Shown here piece after piece: positions 1 to 8,097 of a stretch of 64,000 nt of DNA (positions within the stretch are counted from its first letter, which is position 1; the number at the start of each line of letters is the position of its first letter). The notes beneath the pieces were generated by a model. The model saw nothing but the letters and a program-made list of their open reading frames with translations. It was not told the origin of the DNA and ran no database searches. The stretch is from Leptolinea sp964446955 (lineage in GTDB: Bacteria > Chloroflexota > Anaerolineae > Anaerolineales > Anaerolineaceae), in the NCBI GenBank assembly GCA_964446955.1, contig CAYUQJ010000002.1, forward strand, positions 372,001-436,000, in the 5' to 3' direction. Made by a program: the position numbers and the translations under genes.

Positions 1-863
1 GGTATGTGGATGTTGCCCTGGTACTCGGTGTGGAAAAGACAACCGACATGGTGGGTCCGGAGGTCGAATCTGCCGCCGCCCTGTCAATGGATTACGATTA
101 CGAAGGGATTACCGGAATGAGTGCCCCTTCACAGGCGGCGCTTCTTATGCAACGGTACATCCACGAATATAACCCGCCGCGGGAATCGTTTGGAGAATTC
201 GCACTGACGGCTCACACCAATGGCGCGGGCAACCCCAACGCTTTCTTCCGCAAAGCTATTAAAAAGGAAACATACGCCTCCGCCGGGATGATCAGTGACC
301 CGCTGAACCTGTTCGACATGGGTCCTTATTGTGACGGAGCCGCGGCTGTACTGATTGCCGCACGGGAATTGGTTCCCGCGAACTTACTCCATCCAATGGT
401 GCGCGTCGCGGGTAGTAGTGTGGTGATCGACACGCTGGCGCTGCATGACCGTCCCGACCCGTTGGCATTTGAAGCTGTGAGAAAATCCGTGGAGCGTGCC
501 TGCCGTCAGGCCGGCATCAAACCGGGTGATGTGGACTTGTTCGAAGTATGCGATTCCTTCAGTATCTACGCGCTGTTATCCCTGGAAGCCGCCGGATTCG
601 CGAAACGCGGTGAAGGCTGGAAGCTGGCGCAAAGCGGCGACCTGGCGCTTACCGGCAGCCTGCCTGTATTAACAATGGGTGGGTGCAAGGCGCGCGGCAA
701 CCCGATTGGAGCCGTGGGGATGTATCAGGCGGTGGAAGCCGCGCTGCAACTCCGCGGCGAAGCCGGGGTTAATCAGGTTAGCGCCGCGCGGCTCGCGTTA
801 ATCCAGTCGCTGGGCGGTCCGGCCTCAACCGCCGCCACGCACGTGCTGGAACGGTTGGACTAG
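1..863 (+). CDS. Thiolase family protein (acetyl-CoA acetyltransferase-like), C-terminal part
   Basis: The reading frame is open at the left edge, so only about the last 287 residues are present. The sequence is that of a thiolase-fold acyl-CoA acetyltransferase. It shows a DYEGITGMSAPS block, an AHTNGAGNPNAFF block, and a late DLFEVCDSFSIYALLSLEA segment followed by GGCKARGNPIGAVGMYQ. In classical thiolases that last block reads G-H-P; here the His position is Asn, a form I associate with thiolases paired with DUF35 partners. A DUF35 gene follows 270 bp downstream in the same direction, which fits the known thiolase/DUF35 acyl-CoA condensation modules of archaea and Chloroflexota. The family call is secure; the substrate is not known. 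Confidence 0.9.
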   Translation, partial: YVDVALVLGVEKTTDMVGPEVESAAALSMDYDYEGITGMSAPSQAALLMQRYIHEYNPPRESFGEFALTAHTNGAGNPNAFFRKAIKKETYASAGMISDPLNLFDMGPYCDGAAAVLIAARELVPANLLHPMVRVAGSSVVIDTLALHDRPDPLAFEAVRKSVERACRQAGIKPGDVDLFEVCDSFSIYALLSLEAAGFAKRGEGWKLAQSGDLALTGSLPVLTMGGCKARGNPIGAVGMYQAVEAALQLRGEAGVNQVSAARLALIQSLGGPASTAATHVLERLD

Positions 864-912
864 AGCCGAATTCACCTGCCCTGTAAAACCAGAAATCCTG
901 ACATTTCAAAGG

Positions 913-967
913 GTTGCCCTCGACAAGCTCGGGCAACGAACATTTGGTGGGTGAGCCTGTCGAACCC
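913..967. repeat. REP-like palindromic intergenic repeat
   Basis: Two nested palindromes lie between the thiolase and DUF35 genes. GTTGCCC (913-919) pairs perfectly with GGGCAAC (931-937). The arm TCGACAAGCTC (920-930) is matched by GAGCCTGTCGA (953-963) with one mismatch. The motif 'tcgacaagctc...gagcctgtcga' is the style of dispersed REP element seen in many environmental bacteria. No second copy was seen in this window. It could act as a terminator, an mRNA stabiliser or a transposase (TnpA-REP) target. Confidence 0.6.
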
Positions 968-1132
968 CGGTGGCTGAGCCTGCCTGCACTGCATGTCTTG
1001 ATGCAAGTGTCGAAGCCACGCCCATCTCTTTCGTCAGACTCGGGGAACAAAAATCCAAGCCTGATAGTTATTGAGAGTCCCGACCACATACACTAGGCTT
1101 AAATATTTACCCGAATTTGAAGGAAAACGGTT

Positions 1133-1570
1133 ATGGAAATACCACGCCATTGGAGATTAAAGAAACAACGCTACGGACTGGTCGGTGAAGTTTGTCCGCA
1201 CTGTAACGCAAAGATATTCCCCCCACGGGATGTCTGTCCACATTGTGGCGGCGAAGCCAAGACCGCTTTCAATTTCAGCGGCAAAGGGGAAGTGTACTCC
1301 TACACGGTGATGCACGACGCACCTGCCGGCTTTGACACCACTACACCGTATGCTGTCGCGCTGGTCAAACTGGAGGAAGGCCCTGTTGTCACCGCACAGC
1401 TCACAGACCTTGGTGAAGAAAAACCACGTATTGGTATGCCCGTTGAGATGGTCACCCGCCGCATTCGCGAAGATGGTGACGAGCGTGGTATGCTTATCTA
1501 TGGCTACAAGTTCCGACCGATTTGTTTTCACGAAAATTCTCAGCCGGCGAGCCAAGGGCAAGCAGGTTGA
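1133..1570 (+). CDS. DUF35 zinc-ribbon/OB-fold protein, 3' end replaced by an inserted element
   Basis: This small partner protein of DUF35-type thiolases has an N-terminal rubredoxin-like zinc ribbon (Cys21, Cys24, Cys35, Cys38) followed by an OB fold that typically binds CoA. The start ATG has AAGGA 8-9 nt upstream. The conserved part ends at MLIYGYKFRP, where family members normally stop or nearly stop. The last 16 or so codons (from ICFHENS on) look unrelated and overlap the 3' end of a serine recombinase gene on the other strand. I infer that an element integrated at the 3' end of this gene and supplied a new tail. The protein may still be functional because the fold is complete. Confidence 0.85.
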   Translation: MEIPRHWRLKKQRYGLVGEVCPHCNAKIFPPRDVCPHCGGEAKTAFNFSGKGEVYSYTVMHDAPAGFDTTTPYAVALVKLEEGPVVTAQLTDLGEEKPRIGMPVEMVTRRIREDGDERGMLIYGYKFRPICFHENSQPASQGQAG

Positions 1571-3119
1571 AACGGAACCAGACCTGTAGCTCGCGTTCTT
1601 TATTGATGGTTACTTTATTGACCACAGACTGAACAAATCTACGCTTGAGTTCAAATTGTTCGCGCCGCTCCTCATCAGATTGGGGGGCGGCGTTTAAACT
1701 TTCCAGGCCGATCCGCAAATCTTCCAGGTGTTCCCTGAACTTCTCTTCCCAATCAGATATTTCAGATAACTCATTAACGTCGCCGATCAAACCCATTTGT
1801 CGCTTGATCTCGATTTCAGCCAGGCTCAATGCGGTTAGCTGTTGATCAAGATCCTCTTCTGTAATCCGCTTCTTCCGAGCGAGTGTGATCACATATTGGC
1901 GCTCTACTGAATTGGCGTCCAGGTCTTTCTGCAGTTTCTCCATCTCACGCAGGCGATCTCCGTGCATTTCCCTTTTCTCGTTGATAAATCGCTTGGCGGC
2001 CGAAATTAACACGTCTGGCTCACTCAACGTATCATAGATCTTTTTCCAGACTTGCGCGTCTGCCTTTGCAACGCCGATTGTCCGTGGACAGTCTGGGTGG
2101 ATATTCTCTTTGTGTTCTTGCGGGCAGTAGTAAGCGCCATAAAGGGTTTTGCGCGGAATCTTTTCTCCATTGCTCTTCTTGCGGGTGTATGAATTCGTGC
2201 GAGCTTGCCACTTCCGGTTGCACCCGCAGTACAGCTTTCCCAGCAGGAGATAATCCCGGTTCATGTGATTCGCCTTGTGTTTCTTATTCGCCTTTCGCAC
2301 CAGTAGAAACTGGCTGTAGGTATCGTCACTGATGATCGGTTGGGTTTTAATCTCAAACGCTTCTCCATCCCGGGTCTGTATTTTGATCCCTGTGGCGTAA
2401 TCTTTCGCCGCTTTTAAAATGCCTTGAATGGTCGTTCTGGCCCATTGAATGGTGCGAGGTTTGGTTGATCCTTTTTGAGGTGCATCATTGGCGATAAGAC
2501 GGTTTCTGATGTCCATAATCGAAACGCGATTGATATACCACTCAAAGATTTGGCGAACCCATTTCGCTTCCTCTTCGACAACCTCAATGATCTCGCCAAC
2601 TCGGCGATAACCATATCGATCTTGCCCGGTGTTTGCTTTTCCTGCGCGAAGTCTTGCTTTTACGCCCATGGTCATTCTCTCCTTCATCCCATCCAATTCC
2701 AATTGGCCAACCCACGCTTTGACCGGAGCCATCTTCTGATCAAAGTTTTCTCTGGCTAAAAAGACATTGATCCGGCTCTCTTGAATCACTTCCAGAAACA
2801 AGATCATGGCTTTCAATCCTCGGTAAAACCGGTCTTCACGCCATGCAATCAGGGTATCGAATTTATCATCTGCTGCGTCACGCAGCATTTGCAAGAAACC
2901 AGGCCGATCTGTCCGTGTCCCGGAAGGCTCGAAAAGTCTTGTGCCAACGCGGAACTTTTGTGTATCCCGATAGACATTGATGATCGATAAGCCCATTTCT
3001 TCGGCCAGCTTACGGCATTCAATCTCCTGCTCTTCCGGGCTAACTTTCTCAGCCTGATGTTCCGACGAAACACGCACATAAATAGCTGCAAGTTGGGGTT
3101 GTTTTGATTTTCCAATCAT
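1494..3119 (-). CDS. Large serine recombinase (integrase) of an integrated element
   Basis: This 541-residue protein has an N-terminal resolvase domain starting AAIYVRVSS, with catalytic Ser18 in the Y-x-R-x-S motif. A Recombinase domain follows (about 160-290), then a zinc ribbon with Cys298, Cys300, Cys332 and Cys344, and a coiled-coil region (about 375-480). This is the standard architecture of phage and ICE large serine integrases that join attP to attB. Its start codon overlaps the stop of the upstream membrane/HTH gene (ATGA), so the two are translationally coupled. The last ten or so codons (NKSVGTCSHR) are the reverse complement of the DUF35 gene, so the C-terminus seems to be encoded by target DNA. 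The family call is firm; the exact core site is not resolved. Confidence 0.93.
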   Translation of the reverse strand: MIGKSKQPQLAAIYVRVSSEHQAEKVSPEEQEIECRKLAEEMGLSIINVYRDTQKFRVGTRLFEPSGTRTDRPGFLQMLRDAADDKFDTLIAWREDRFYRGLKAMILFLEVIQESRINVFLARENFDQKMAPVKAWVGQLELDGMKERMTMGVKARLRAGKANTGQDRYGYRRVGEIIEVVEEEAKWVRQIFEWYINRVSIMDIRNRLIANDAPQKGSTKPRTIQWARTTIQGILKAAKDYATGIKIQTRDGEAFEIKTQPIISDDTYSQFLLVRKANKKHKANHMNRDYLLLGKLYCGCNRKWQARTNSYTRKKSNGEKIPRKTLYGAYYCPQEHKENIHPDCPRTIGVAKADAQVWKKIYDTLSEPDVLISAAKRFINEKREMHGDRLREMEKLQKDLDANSVERQYVITLARKKRITEEDLDQQLTALSLAEIEIKRQMGLIGDVNELSEISDWEEKFREHLEDLRIGLESLNAAPQSDEERREQFELKRRFVQSVVNKVTINKERELQVWFRFNLLALGSPAENFRENKSVGTCSHR

Positions 3120-3886
3120 CCAAGCACCTCAATTCCATTCGGCCCGCGCTTTATCCGCCCCGCTTTTTCCAGGATGGATAAATACGAATACACCGTTTGG
3201 CGGGAGACTTGAATTCTACGCGCCGCTTCAGTAATCTCGACATTTGGCTCTTTACGGAATACTTCAATCAAGGCGTTCAGCCGAGTATCAAGTTTCGCCA
3301 TTTTCCCGGCGTGTAGTTTGTCACTCATGCTGTCCATTTGTTGGATTATTGACGTAATGTTTGACGCCGGAACATCAAGATGAACCTCTGATATTTGTCG
3401 TTTATTCGTGTGTACTGCTTGACGCTCTGCTTTACGTTCAGCTTTCTCTTCGGTGATCGCTTTTTGACGATTGGACAACATCGTCTGTAAAGCCAAGATG
3501 ACAGCTCCAGCCAGGCTCAAGCTTGGAAAGATCACCGGAGCGTAAATGGCTAGATTCGGAATTACCTCGACAATAATCGTCAAGCAAGTGGCTATGAACA
3601 GATATGCCAATACCAGCACGATGGCTATAAACAAAGGCACTGGAGGATCAACCTTTCGGCGTGTCTGGTTGTAAATATAGATATCGAGAGCTGTGGAAGT
3701 AGCTGCAAGGCCCAAGGCTTCGATGATCACCGCCGCAATGATTCCAATCCCTATTGGATATTTGAGATATTGAATAGCGGCCCTACCTACCAGGAAGGCA
3801 GAAGGGATAGGCGCTAACCAGGGGATCAGCCGGGTTACCAGGCCGACTGCTGTTCGTTCAAACTCATCAATGTGTTTCAAATCCAT
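3116..3886 (-). CDS. Membrane protein with C-terminal helix-turn-helix domain
   Basis: This 256-residue protein has two parts. Residues 1-140 hold about four hydrophobic segments (near 16-35, 45-65, 82-105 and 115-135). A charged helical linker rich in Lys/Glu/Arg follows (about 140-165). The last 50 residues form a winged-HTH-like DNA-binding domain (EITEAARRIQVSRQTVYSYL). The fold suggests a membrane-anchored regulator or segregation factor of the mobile element. I do not recognise a named family. It is preceded by GAGGT about 6 nt before the ATG and is coupled to the downstream recombinase by an ATGA overlap. Confidence 0.75.
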   Translation of the reverse strand: MDLKHIDEFERTAVGLVTRLIPWLAPIPSAFLVGRAAIQYLKYPIGIGIIAAVIIEALGLAATSTALDIYIYNQTRRKVDPPVPLFIAIVLVLAYLFIATCLTIIVEVIPNLAIYAPVIFPSLSLAGAVILALQTMLSNRQKAITEEKAERKAERQAVHTNKRQISEVHLDVPASNITSIIQQMDSMSDKLHAGKMAKLDTRLNALIEVFRKEPNVEITEAARRIQVSRQTVYSYLSILEKAGRIKRGPNGIEVLG

Positions 3887-3893
3887 GTTGACC

Positions 3894-4040
3894 TCAATAA
3901 AACAGAAAACCGCCTTGCAATTGGCGCAAGCGGTTAAAGTTAATGCTTGTAGCTATCCTACCCCTCTGGTAGAATCGCCACAGCCCTTTCACCGCTTGGT
4001 CGGTGCCTGGGTCAGGGCCTCGTCTGTGTTCGTAGCACAT
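3894..4040 (-). CDS. Possible 48-residue protein upstream of the membrane/HTH gene
   Basis: On the minus strand an ATG opens a 48-codon frame ending in TGA only 7 nt before the next gene's start, so its end carries that gene's ribosome-binding site. The predicted peptide is basic and aromatic (KGLWRFYQRGRIATSINF is part of it) and contains no obvious domain. No convincing ribosome-binding site precedes its own ATG. A hairpin formed by AACCGCCTTGC (about 3909-3919) and GCAAGCGGTT (about 3926-3935) overlaps its 3' end. The stretch could therefore be a structured leader rather than a gene. Confidence 0.3.
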   Translation of the reverse strand: MCYEHRRGPDPGTDQAVKGLWRFYQRGRIATSINFNRLRQLQGGFLFY

Positions 4041-4091
4041 TCGCGGCCCGTCTTAAAACGTATTATATTGTACGGTTACAACTTAATTCTA

Positions 4092-4337
4092 TCACAATTT
4101 GTCACTGCAAGGCGTTTTCTTTGGCCCATGCCGTTGATCAGCGACACGTGATTCTTGTGCCTCTTGTACGAAGCTGTTGAGTTCGCTGCGATCCAGCCAG
4201 AACATGGTTCCTTTACGGACAGCCTTCAGCCTCCCCTGCCGGATAAGCCGGCGCAGGTGTTCTGGATGGTATCCGGTGATTTCAGCTGCTTCGCTGACAC
4301 TAATCCAATCTGCCATAGGTATCGCCTTGGGACTCAT
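4092..4337 (-). CDS. Excisionase-family helix-turn-helix DNA-binding protein
   Basis: This 81-residue protein carries a MerR/Xis-type HTH (ISVSEAAEITGYHPEHLRRL) followed by the typical wing with RQGRLKAVRKGTMFWLDRSEL. That is the signature of 'helix-turn-helix, excisionase family' proteins, which bend DNA at att sites or act as small regulators. AAGGG sits 4 nt before the chosen ATG; Met8 is an alternative start. It lies between the primase and the recombinase in the same direction, so a role in excision control of the element is likely. Confidence 0.8.
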   Translation of the reverse strand: MSPKAIPMADWISVSEAAEITGYHPEHLRRLIRQGRLKAVRKGTMFWLDRSELNSFVQEAQESRVADQRHGPKKTPCSDKL

Positions 4338-4425
4338 TATACCCTTACCCTATGAACCGTACAGCAATGCTTGCGACTATTGAGTTGTTAAAGTTGTTCT
4401 CGAACTTTTTCCTGAATTCGCGGGG

Positions 4426-4526
4426 TTAGCGGGGTGCGCGGGGTTTCATTTGAGCGGTCCCGCCAAAAAATCTTGTAACAGTTCGGTACTCTTTACATCC
4501 CGCATACCCCGCAAACCCCGCAATGA
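4426..4526 (-). repeat. Inverted GCGGGGT nonamer repeats spanning the end of the primase gene
   Basis: The last primase codons are tandem copies of GCGGGGTNN (reading minus strand), encoding a CGVCGVCGM tail. About 40-50 nt beyond the stop, the same unit occurs three times in the opposite orientation (plus-strand GCGGGGTTA, GCGGGGTGC, GCGGGGTTT near 4420-4447). The transcript could fold into a long GC-rich hairpin bracketing the stop codon, either a terminator/attenuator or an mRNA-protecting structure. Confidence 0.55.
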
Positions 4527-6943
4527 AATCGCCAGCGCGCTACTTTCAAGTGAGTATCATCTGCGCACTTTTCAATGAACACCTGCGAATCACCAAAGCG
4601 CATTCCCTGTCGCTGGGTGAAGGCCTTGCCTAATCGCTTTTTGAAGTTCACGCGCACCCGCCCTGCATCATCGAAGAGATCTTCTAAAGAATCGGGTATC
4701 AAGTCAATCAAATATTTCTCCTTCAATATCGCTTCCATCATGGTTGATATAGTTACGATCTCTTTTCCAAAGAATTCATGCAGCCCTAGAAGAAAAGCTT
4801 CCCATTGGGGATTTTCATCGTCTGCATTCCGATACATGGTTTCCAAATTACCAAGAAATCCATTAATCCCAGCATAGACTAAAATGCCACTGATCGTTTT
4901 TACCCAGCCGTTAAATCCTCCGATTTGTGGGCTGCTGCTTTCCGGACAGCCGGCGGTGAACCAACCTCGAGCAAGGGTCAGCGCCGCGGCGATCAAAGAT
5001 CCCCGGTATTCCAGTACCCATCCTAGAATATCTTGATGGCGAAACCCACTACGCTGCCAGGGCTTGGATTGCTTCGCATCCAGCCGGATCCAGTAGCATC
5101 GACGAGGTAGATCGCCACCCAGGCGAATGTTATTGCCATTTACCAACCAGGTGGCTCGCTGTGGTAGTTCAAGTATCTCATTTTTACCCAGTGCCCGATC
5201 TGCCCAAACTGATGTAGTCAGTACGGATGCTAGCTCGCCGGAATCGAGCACGCCGGTCAAATTGTCAATAGCGATGATGTTTGCGCCGCTTATCAGGGCA
5301 GAGGTTAACTTTTTGCGCCATTCATCGGCGCTTTTCGGTGCAGTAATCACTGCCGGGTCACGTCCATTGGCTAAAAGACCGAGGATCGATTGGAGAAGCG
5401 ATTTCCCAGTGCCGGCTTGTGGAGCATCAATGAGTGCAAGCGGGACTTGTCCTTGAATGACTGGTCGAACAAGAGGTGTCAACATCATCCCCAGGGCATT
5501 CGCCCGACTGGCATCATCGATGAAAGGGAAATCGGCGAGAGGTTCGGAAAGGGTCTCGACGGCTTTCGATATCTCTTCACGCGTGGGATTTTCGGGAAAT
5601 GATGGAAAGAAAAAATTTTGAGCCGGGCAATAATAAAGATGGGTAACCGGGTCATATCCAGGCATCGAGATGATCGTTCCATCTGGACGAAGCGAGGGGC
5701 ATTCAATGATTCCGGTCAGTGGAGGAAAGTCCCATTTTTCCATAGCCAGAATATCTTTGACCACCTCGATCGGAGGGATGTGTGGCTCTTCATATGTTGT
5801 TTTCTTGTAGGTGCGTTGAACGACAAAGTTTGCTACTCGATCCAGCCGGCCCCGTAGGGCAATATCGGTAATAGGCTCGATCTTTGGGTGATGTTGTTCA
5901 TCCCACTTCACGCGGACCAGCTCACCAGAACGAACAAAAAAACTCGGTGGTTGGTTCGCTTGACAAAGTGCAGCCATCGCATCAGCCGTAACCTGGCGTA
6001 AATACCGGCTGTTCGTTTGAATAATGGGCAGACCATCTTTGTTATGATCCGATTCTTCTTCCCTCATCTGATAAGCGATGCCTAATTGTTGGGCGGCAGC
6101 TTTCACGGCTTGCTTTACATTCCCATCCTGTTCCAGAAGGCAAAAAGCGTCAAAAGCGGAACGCCAGTGTTCATTACTGAGAGGATCATTTGAGTTGAAG
6201 TGGAAGCTGCGATTCTCACGGATGGTGACTGAGAAATGCTCGCCGCCAGGCCGGATCGCCTTATCTTGCTGGATGATGTATCCGTTTCGTGACAGAATGT
6301 CTTCGATCTTTGAGCTTGCGTTGTACGCTTCAATGACATTTGCATTGGCTTTGCCGCTGACGTATGGCTGACGTACCGTTGACGTTGTGGTGGGGGATTG
6401 ATCGAGCAAATGAGCCTCGCGAAGCAGATACTCCGCTTGCTGCTGCTCGATCATAGGAATTTTCGTTAAGTCTCCCTGGATTACCTCATATGGTTTCCCG
6501 CTAGAGTGTATGCTGGGTTCGACCAGAATGTAGCCTCCCTCAGCCCGAGTTTCAACCGCGACTCGCCGGCCAGTGTTCTCACCATCGTCGGCGAAAAACG
6601 CTAACTTTTGGTTACGCCCTGGCTGTGGGCAACGAAAGAATACGTGAAAACCACGGCCACTCTTCTGAACCACCAGTCCATCGGGAAGTTCTCCAATTTC
6701 TGACTTCCAGCGATCGAAAAACCCGACATCATCGAAATCGATAACCACCAAACCACCGGATATGGCTCCGGTAACTACAGCCAGGTTATAGGCTTTCTTC
6801 TCAAACCAGGAGCGAACAGTATTCTGGTCAGCAATAGTTCGCTGATAAGATTCCCAGGCAATCACCGGGTGCTTATTTCTGCCTACTGGGATTATCGATA
6901 AACCCGATTGGATATAGCAAAGGGCAGCTTCAAGATTATTCAT
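4493..6943 (-). CDS. Bifunctional primase-polymerase with helicase-type ATPase domain
   Basis: The N-terminal 200 residues form an AEP-type prim-pol domain: a GLSIIPV opening, the metal-binding VVIDFDD motif, SGRGFHVFF, and ETRAEGGYILVEPS. The C-terminal half has a Walker A motif (DAPQAGTGKSLL) and a Walker B-like IIAIDN, as in replicative helicase-primases of plasmids, satellites and phages. I place the start at Met (MNNLEAALCY) because that ATG overlaps the stop of the upstream 62-residue gene (ATGAATAA) and begins right at the family's usual N-terminus. The longer frame to 7036 adds about 31 residues without family character. The protein would prime and unwind the element's DNA. It ends in a CGVCGVCGM repeat tail. 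Confidence 0.88.
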   Translation of the reverse strand: MNNLEAALCYIQSGLSIIPVGRNKHPVIAWESYQRTIADQNTVRSWFEKKAYNLAVVTGAISGGLVVIDFDDVGFFDRWKSEIGELPDGLVVQKSGRGFHVFFRCPQPGRNQKLAFFADDGENTGRRVAVETRAEGGYILVEPSIHSSGKPYEVIQGDLTKIPMIEQQQAEYLLREAHLLDQSPTTTSTVRQPYVSGKANANVIEAYNASSKIEDILSRNGYIIQQDKAIRPGGEHFSVTIRENRSFHFNSNDPLSNEHWRSAFDAFCLLEQDGNVKQAVKAAAQQLGIAYQMREEESDHNKDGLPIIQTNSRYLRQVTADAMAALCQANQPPSFFVRSGELVRVKWDEQHHPKIEPITDIALRGRLDRVANFVVQRTYKKTTYEEPHIPPIEVVKDILAMEKWDFPPLTGIIECPSLRPDGTIISMPGYDPVTHLYYCPAQNFFFPSFPENPTREEISKAVETLSEPLADFPFIDDASRANALGMMLTPLVRPVIQGQVPLALIDAPQAGTGKSLLQSILGLLANGRDPAVITAPKSADEWRKKLTSALISGANIIAIDNLTGVLDSGELASVLTTSVWADRALGKNEILELPQRATWLVNGNNIRLGGDLPRRCYWIRLDAKQSKPWQRSGFRHQDILGWVLEYRGSLIAAALTLARGWFTAGCPESSSPQIGGFNGWVKTISGILVYAGINGFLGNLETMYRNADDENPQWEAFLLGLHEFFGKEIVTISTMMEAILKEKYLIDLIPDSLEDLFDDAGRVRVNFKKRLGKAFTQRQGMRFGDSQVFIEKCADDTHLKVARWRFHCGVCGVCGM

Positions 6944-7124
6944 AGGTACCGGTGCTTCTGGGGTCAACTTCATTTTCACTGACACTTTGGCAAAGTATCT
7001 GATTGGTCCGATTTGCCAGCCGGATTTTTCGACCACGTGCCATCAATAGTTCAAAAGCTTCCATCAATGCCTGATCTGAAGCCCGAATTTCATATTCGGG
7101 GCAAGGCGAAACATTAATTTCCAT
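6936..7124 (-). CDS. Small 62-residue protein coupled to integrase and primase genes
   Basis: A perfect AGGAGG lies 4 nt upstream of this ATG, and the frame overlaps the integrase stop by 11 nt at one end and the primase start by 8 nt at the other (ATGAATAA). This placement strongly suggests a real, translationally coupled gene. The product (62 residues) is acidic at the N-terminus, with a helical centre (ALMEAFELLMARGRKIRLAN). No family is recognised. Such small proteins in this position are often replication accessory or copy-control factors, but that is only inference. Confidence 0.7.
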   Translation of the reverse strand: MEINVSPCPEYEIRASDQALMEAFELLMARGRKIRLANRTNQILCQSVSENEVDPRSTGTYE

Positions 7125-8097
7125 TTTCCTCCTTGTCCTCCAAATTACCAATCGAGCGGATATCGCCGGAAACATAGCTTTGAATAGCGACAATCACCCG
7201 GTTATGCCCCAGTTGGTTGGATGTGTGTTGTAAAGCTTCCCGATCTCCGGAGCCACTAGCAATGGCTCGGCGGTAATTGTTGACAGCGAAGGTTTTCCGG
7301 AAGCCATGTGTCCCGAGACACGGAATGTCAAGGGATTTACAAGCTGCCTGCACCTGTCTCCTGACACGATCCGGGAGAGAGCCGCGGTCCGTAAACAGGT
7401 GTCCGGTGATCCGTTTATGAGCTTTTTCTTTCAGCTCAACCAAATATTGGCCGGCTTCTTCAGGCAAGCGAATGGTACGTGGACGGCCGCCTTTGGTGTG
7501 ATTGGCGTTGCTATCCAAGGAGATGGTGAGGGATTCGGGATAAATATTGCGCTCATTCAAACAGCAAGCTTCTTTGATCCGCAAACCAAATGTATCCATC
7601 GTCTGAAGAACTTCCGCAGACACTGGATCAACCAGAAAGGTCCAGTCTATGATTTGAGCGGCCTGTTCATTGGTATACGCCAGCGTGCGGGGTTGGCTAT
7701 GGAAACCTTTCACGCTTCCCTTGCCCTTGTAAGGTAAAAGCACAGGCACATCTTTGGAAAAGACGCCAGTCACACGGCAGGCGCGATCCAGCTTGCGGAT
7801 GGAAGCGACTACCCGTCCGATCCTTCCACCGCTTCTTTCCTTGCGCACCAACTCCGCGATAAAGGCTTGTGCCATGTCTGGCTTGACCTGATTGAGGTTC
7901 TTCACTTCAGGAAAACGCTCGCGGATAAAACGGGAAAATGAATGCACATCCGCGACCATGCTCTGCATTGTGCCAATTCCCCGAATGACATCGCGGTTTC
8001 GCCCGTGCTGCTTATCCTGAAAACGGCTTCCACCCGGGTGGAAGATTGCCTTGAGGGCATTCAACATTTGATAGGAGAGACCACCTTGTTTCGACAT
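7114..8097 (-). CDS. Tyrosine recombinase (phage integrase family)
   Basis: This 327-residue protein has an N-terminal SAM-like core-binding domain (about 35-125) and a catalytic domain. All catalytic residues are visible: Arg173 (GLRIKE), Lys202 (TKGGRPR), His264 and Arg267 (THGFRK), His298 (LGHNR) and Tyr308 (IQSYV). It catalyses strand exchange through a 3'-phosphotyrosine. It is the first gene of the leftward set and has AAGGG before the ATG. An element with both a tyrosine and a large serine recombinase is unusual. This enzyme may resolve dimers, mark an older or nested element, or integrate at a different site. Confidence 0.93.
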   Translation of the reverse strand: MSKQGGLSYQMLNALKAIFHPGGSRFQDKQHGRNRDVIRGIGTMQSMVADVHSFSRFIRERFPEVKNLNQVKPDMAQAFIAELVRKERSGGRIGRVVASIRKLDRACRVTGVFSKDVPVLLPYKGKGSVKGFHSQPRTLAYTNEQAAQIIDWTFLVDPVSAEVLQTMDTFGLRIKEACCLNERNIYPESLTISLDSNANHTKGGRPRTIRLPEEAGQYLVELKEKAHKRITGHLFTDRGSLPDRVRRQVQAACKSLDIPCLGTHGFRKTFAVNNYRRAIASGSGDREALQHTSNQLGHNRVIVAIQSYVSGDIRSIGNLEDKEENGN

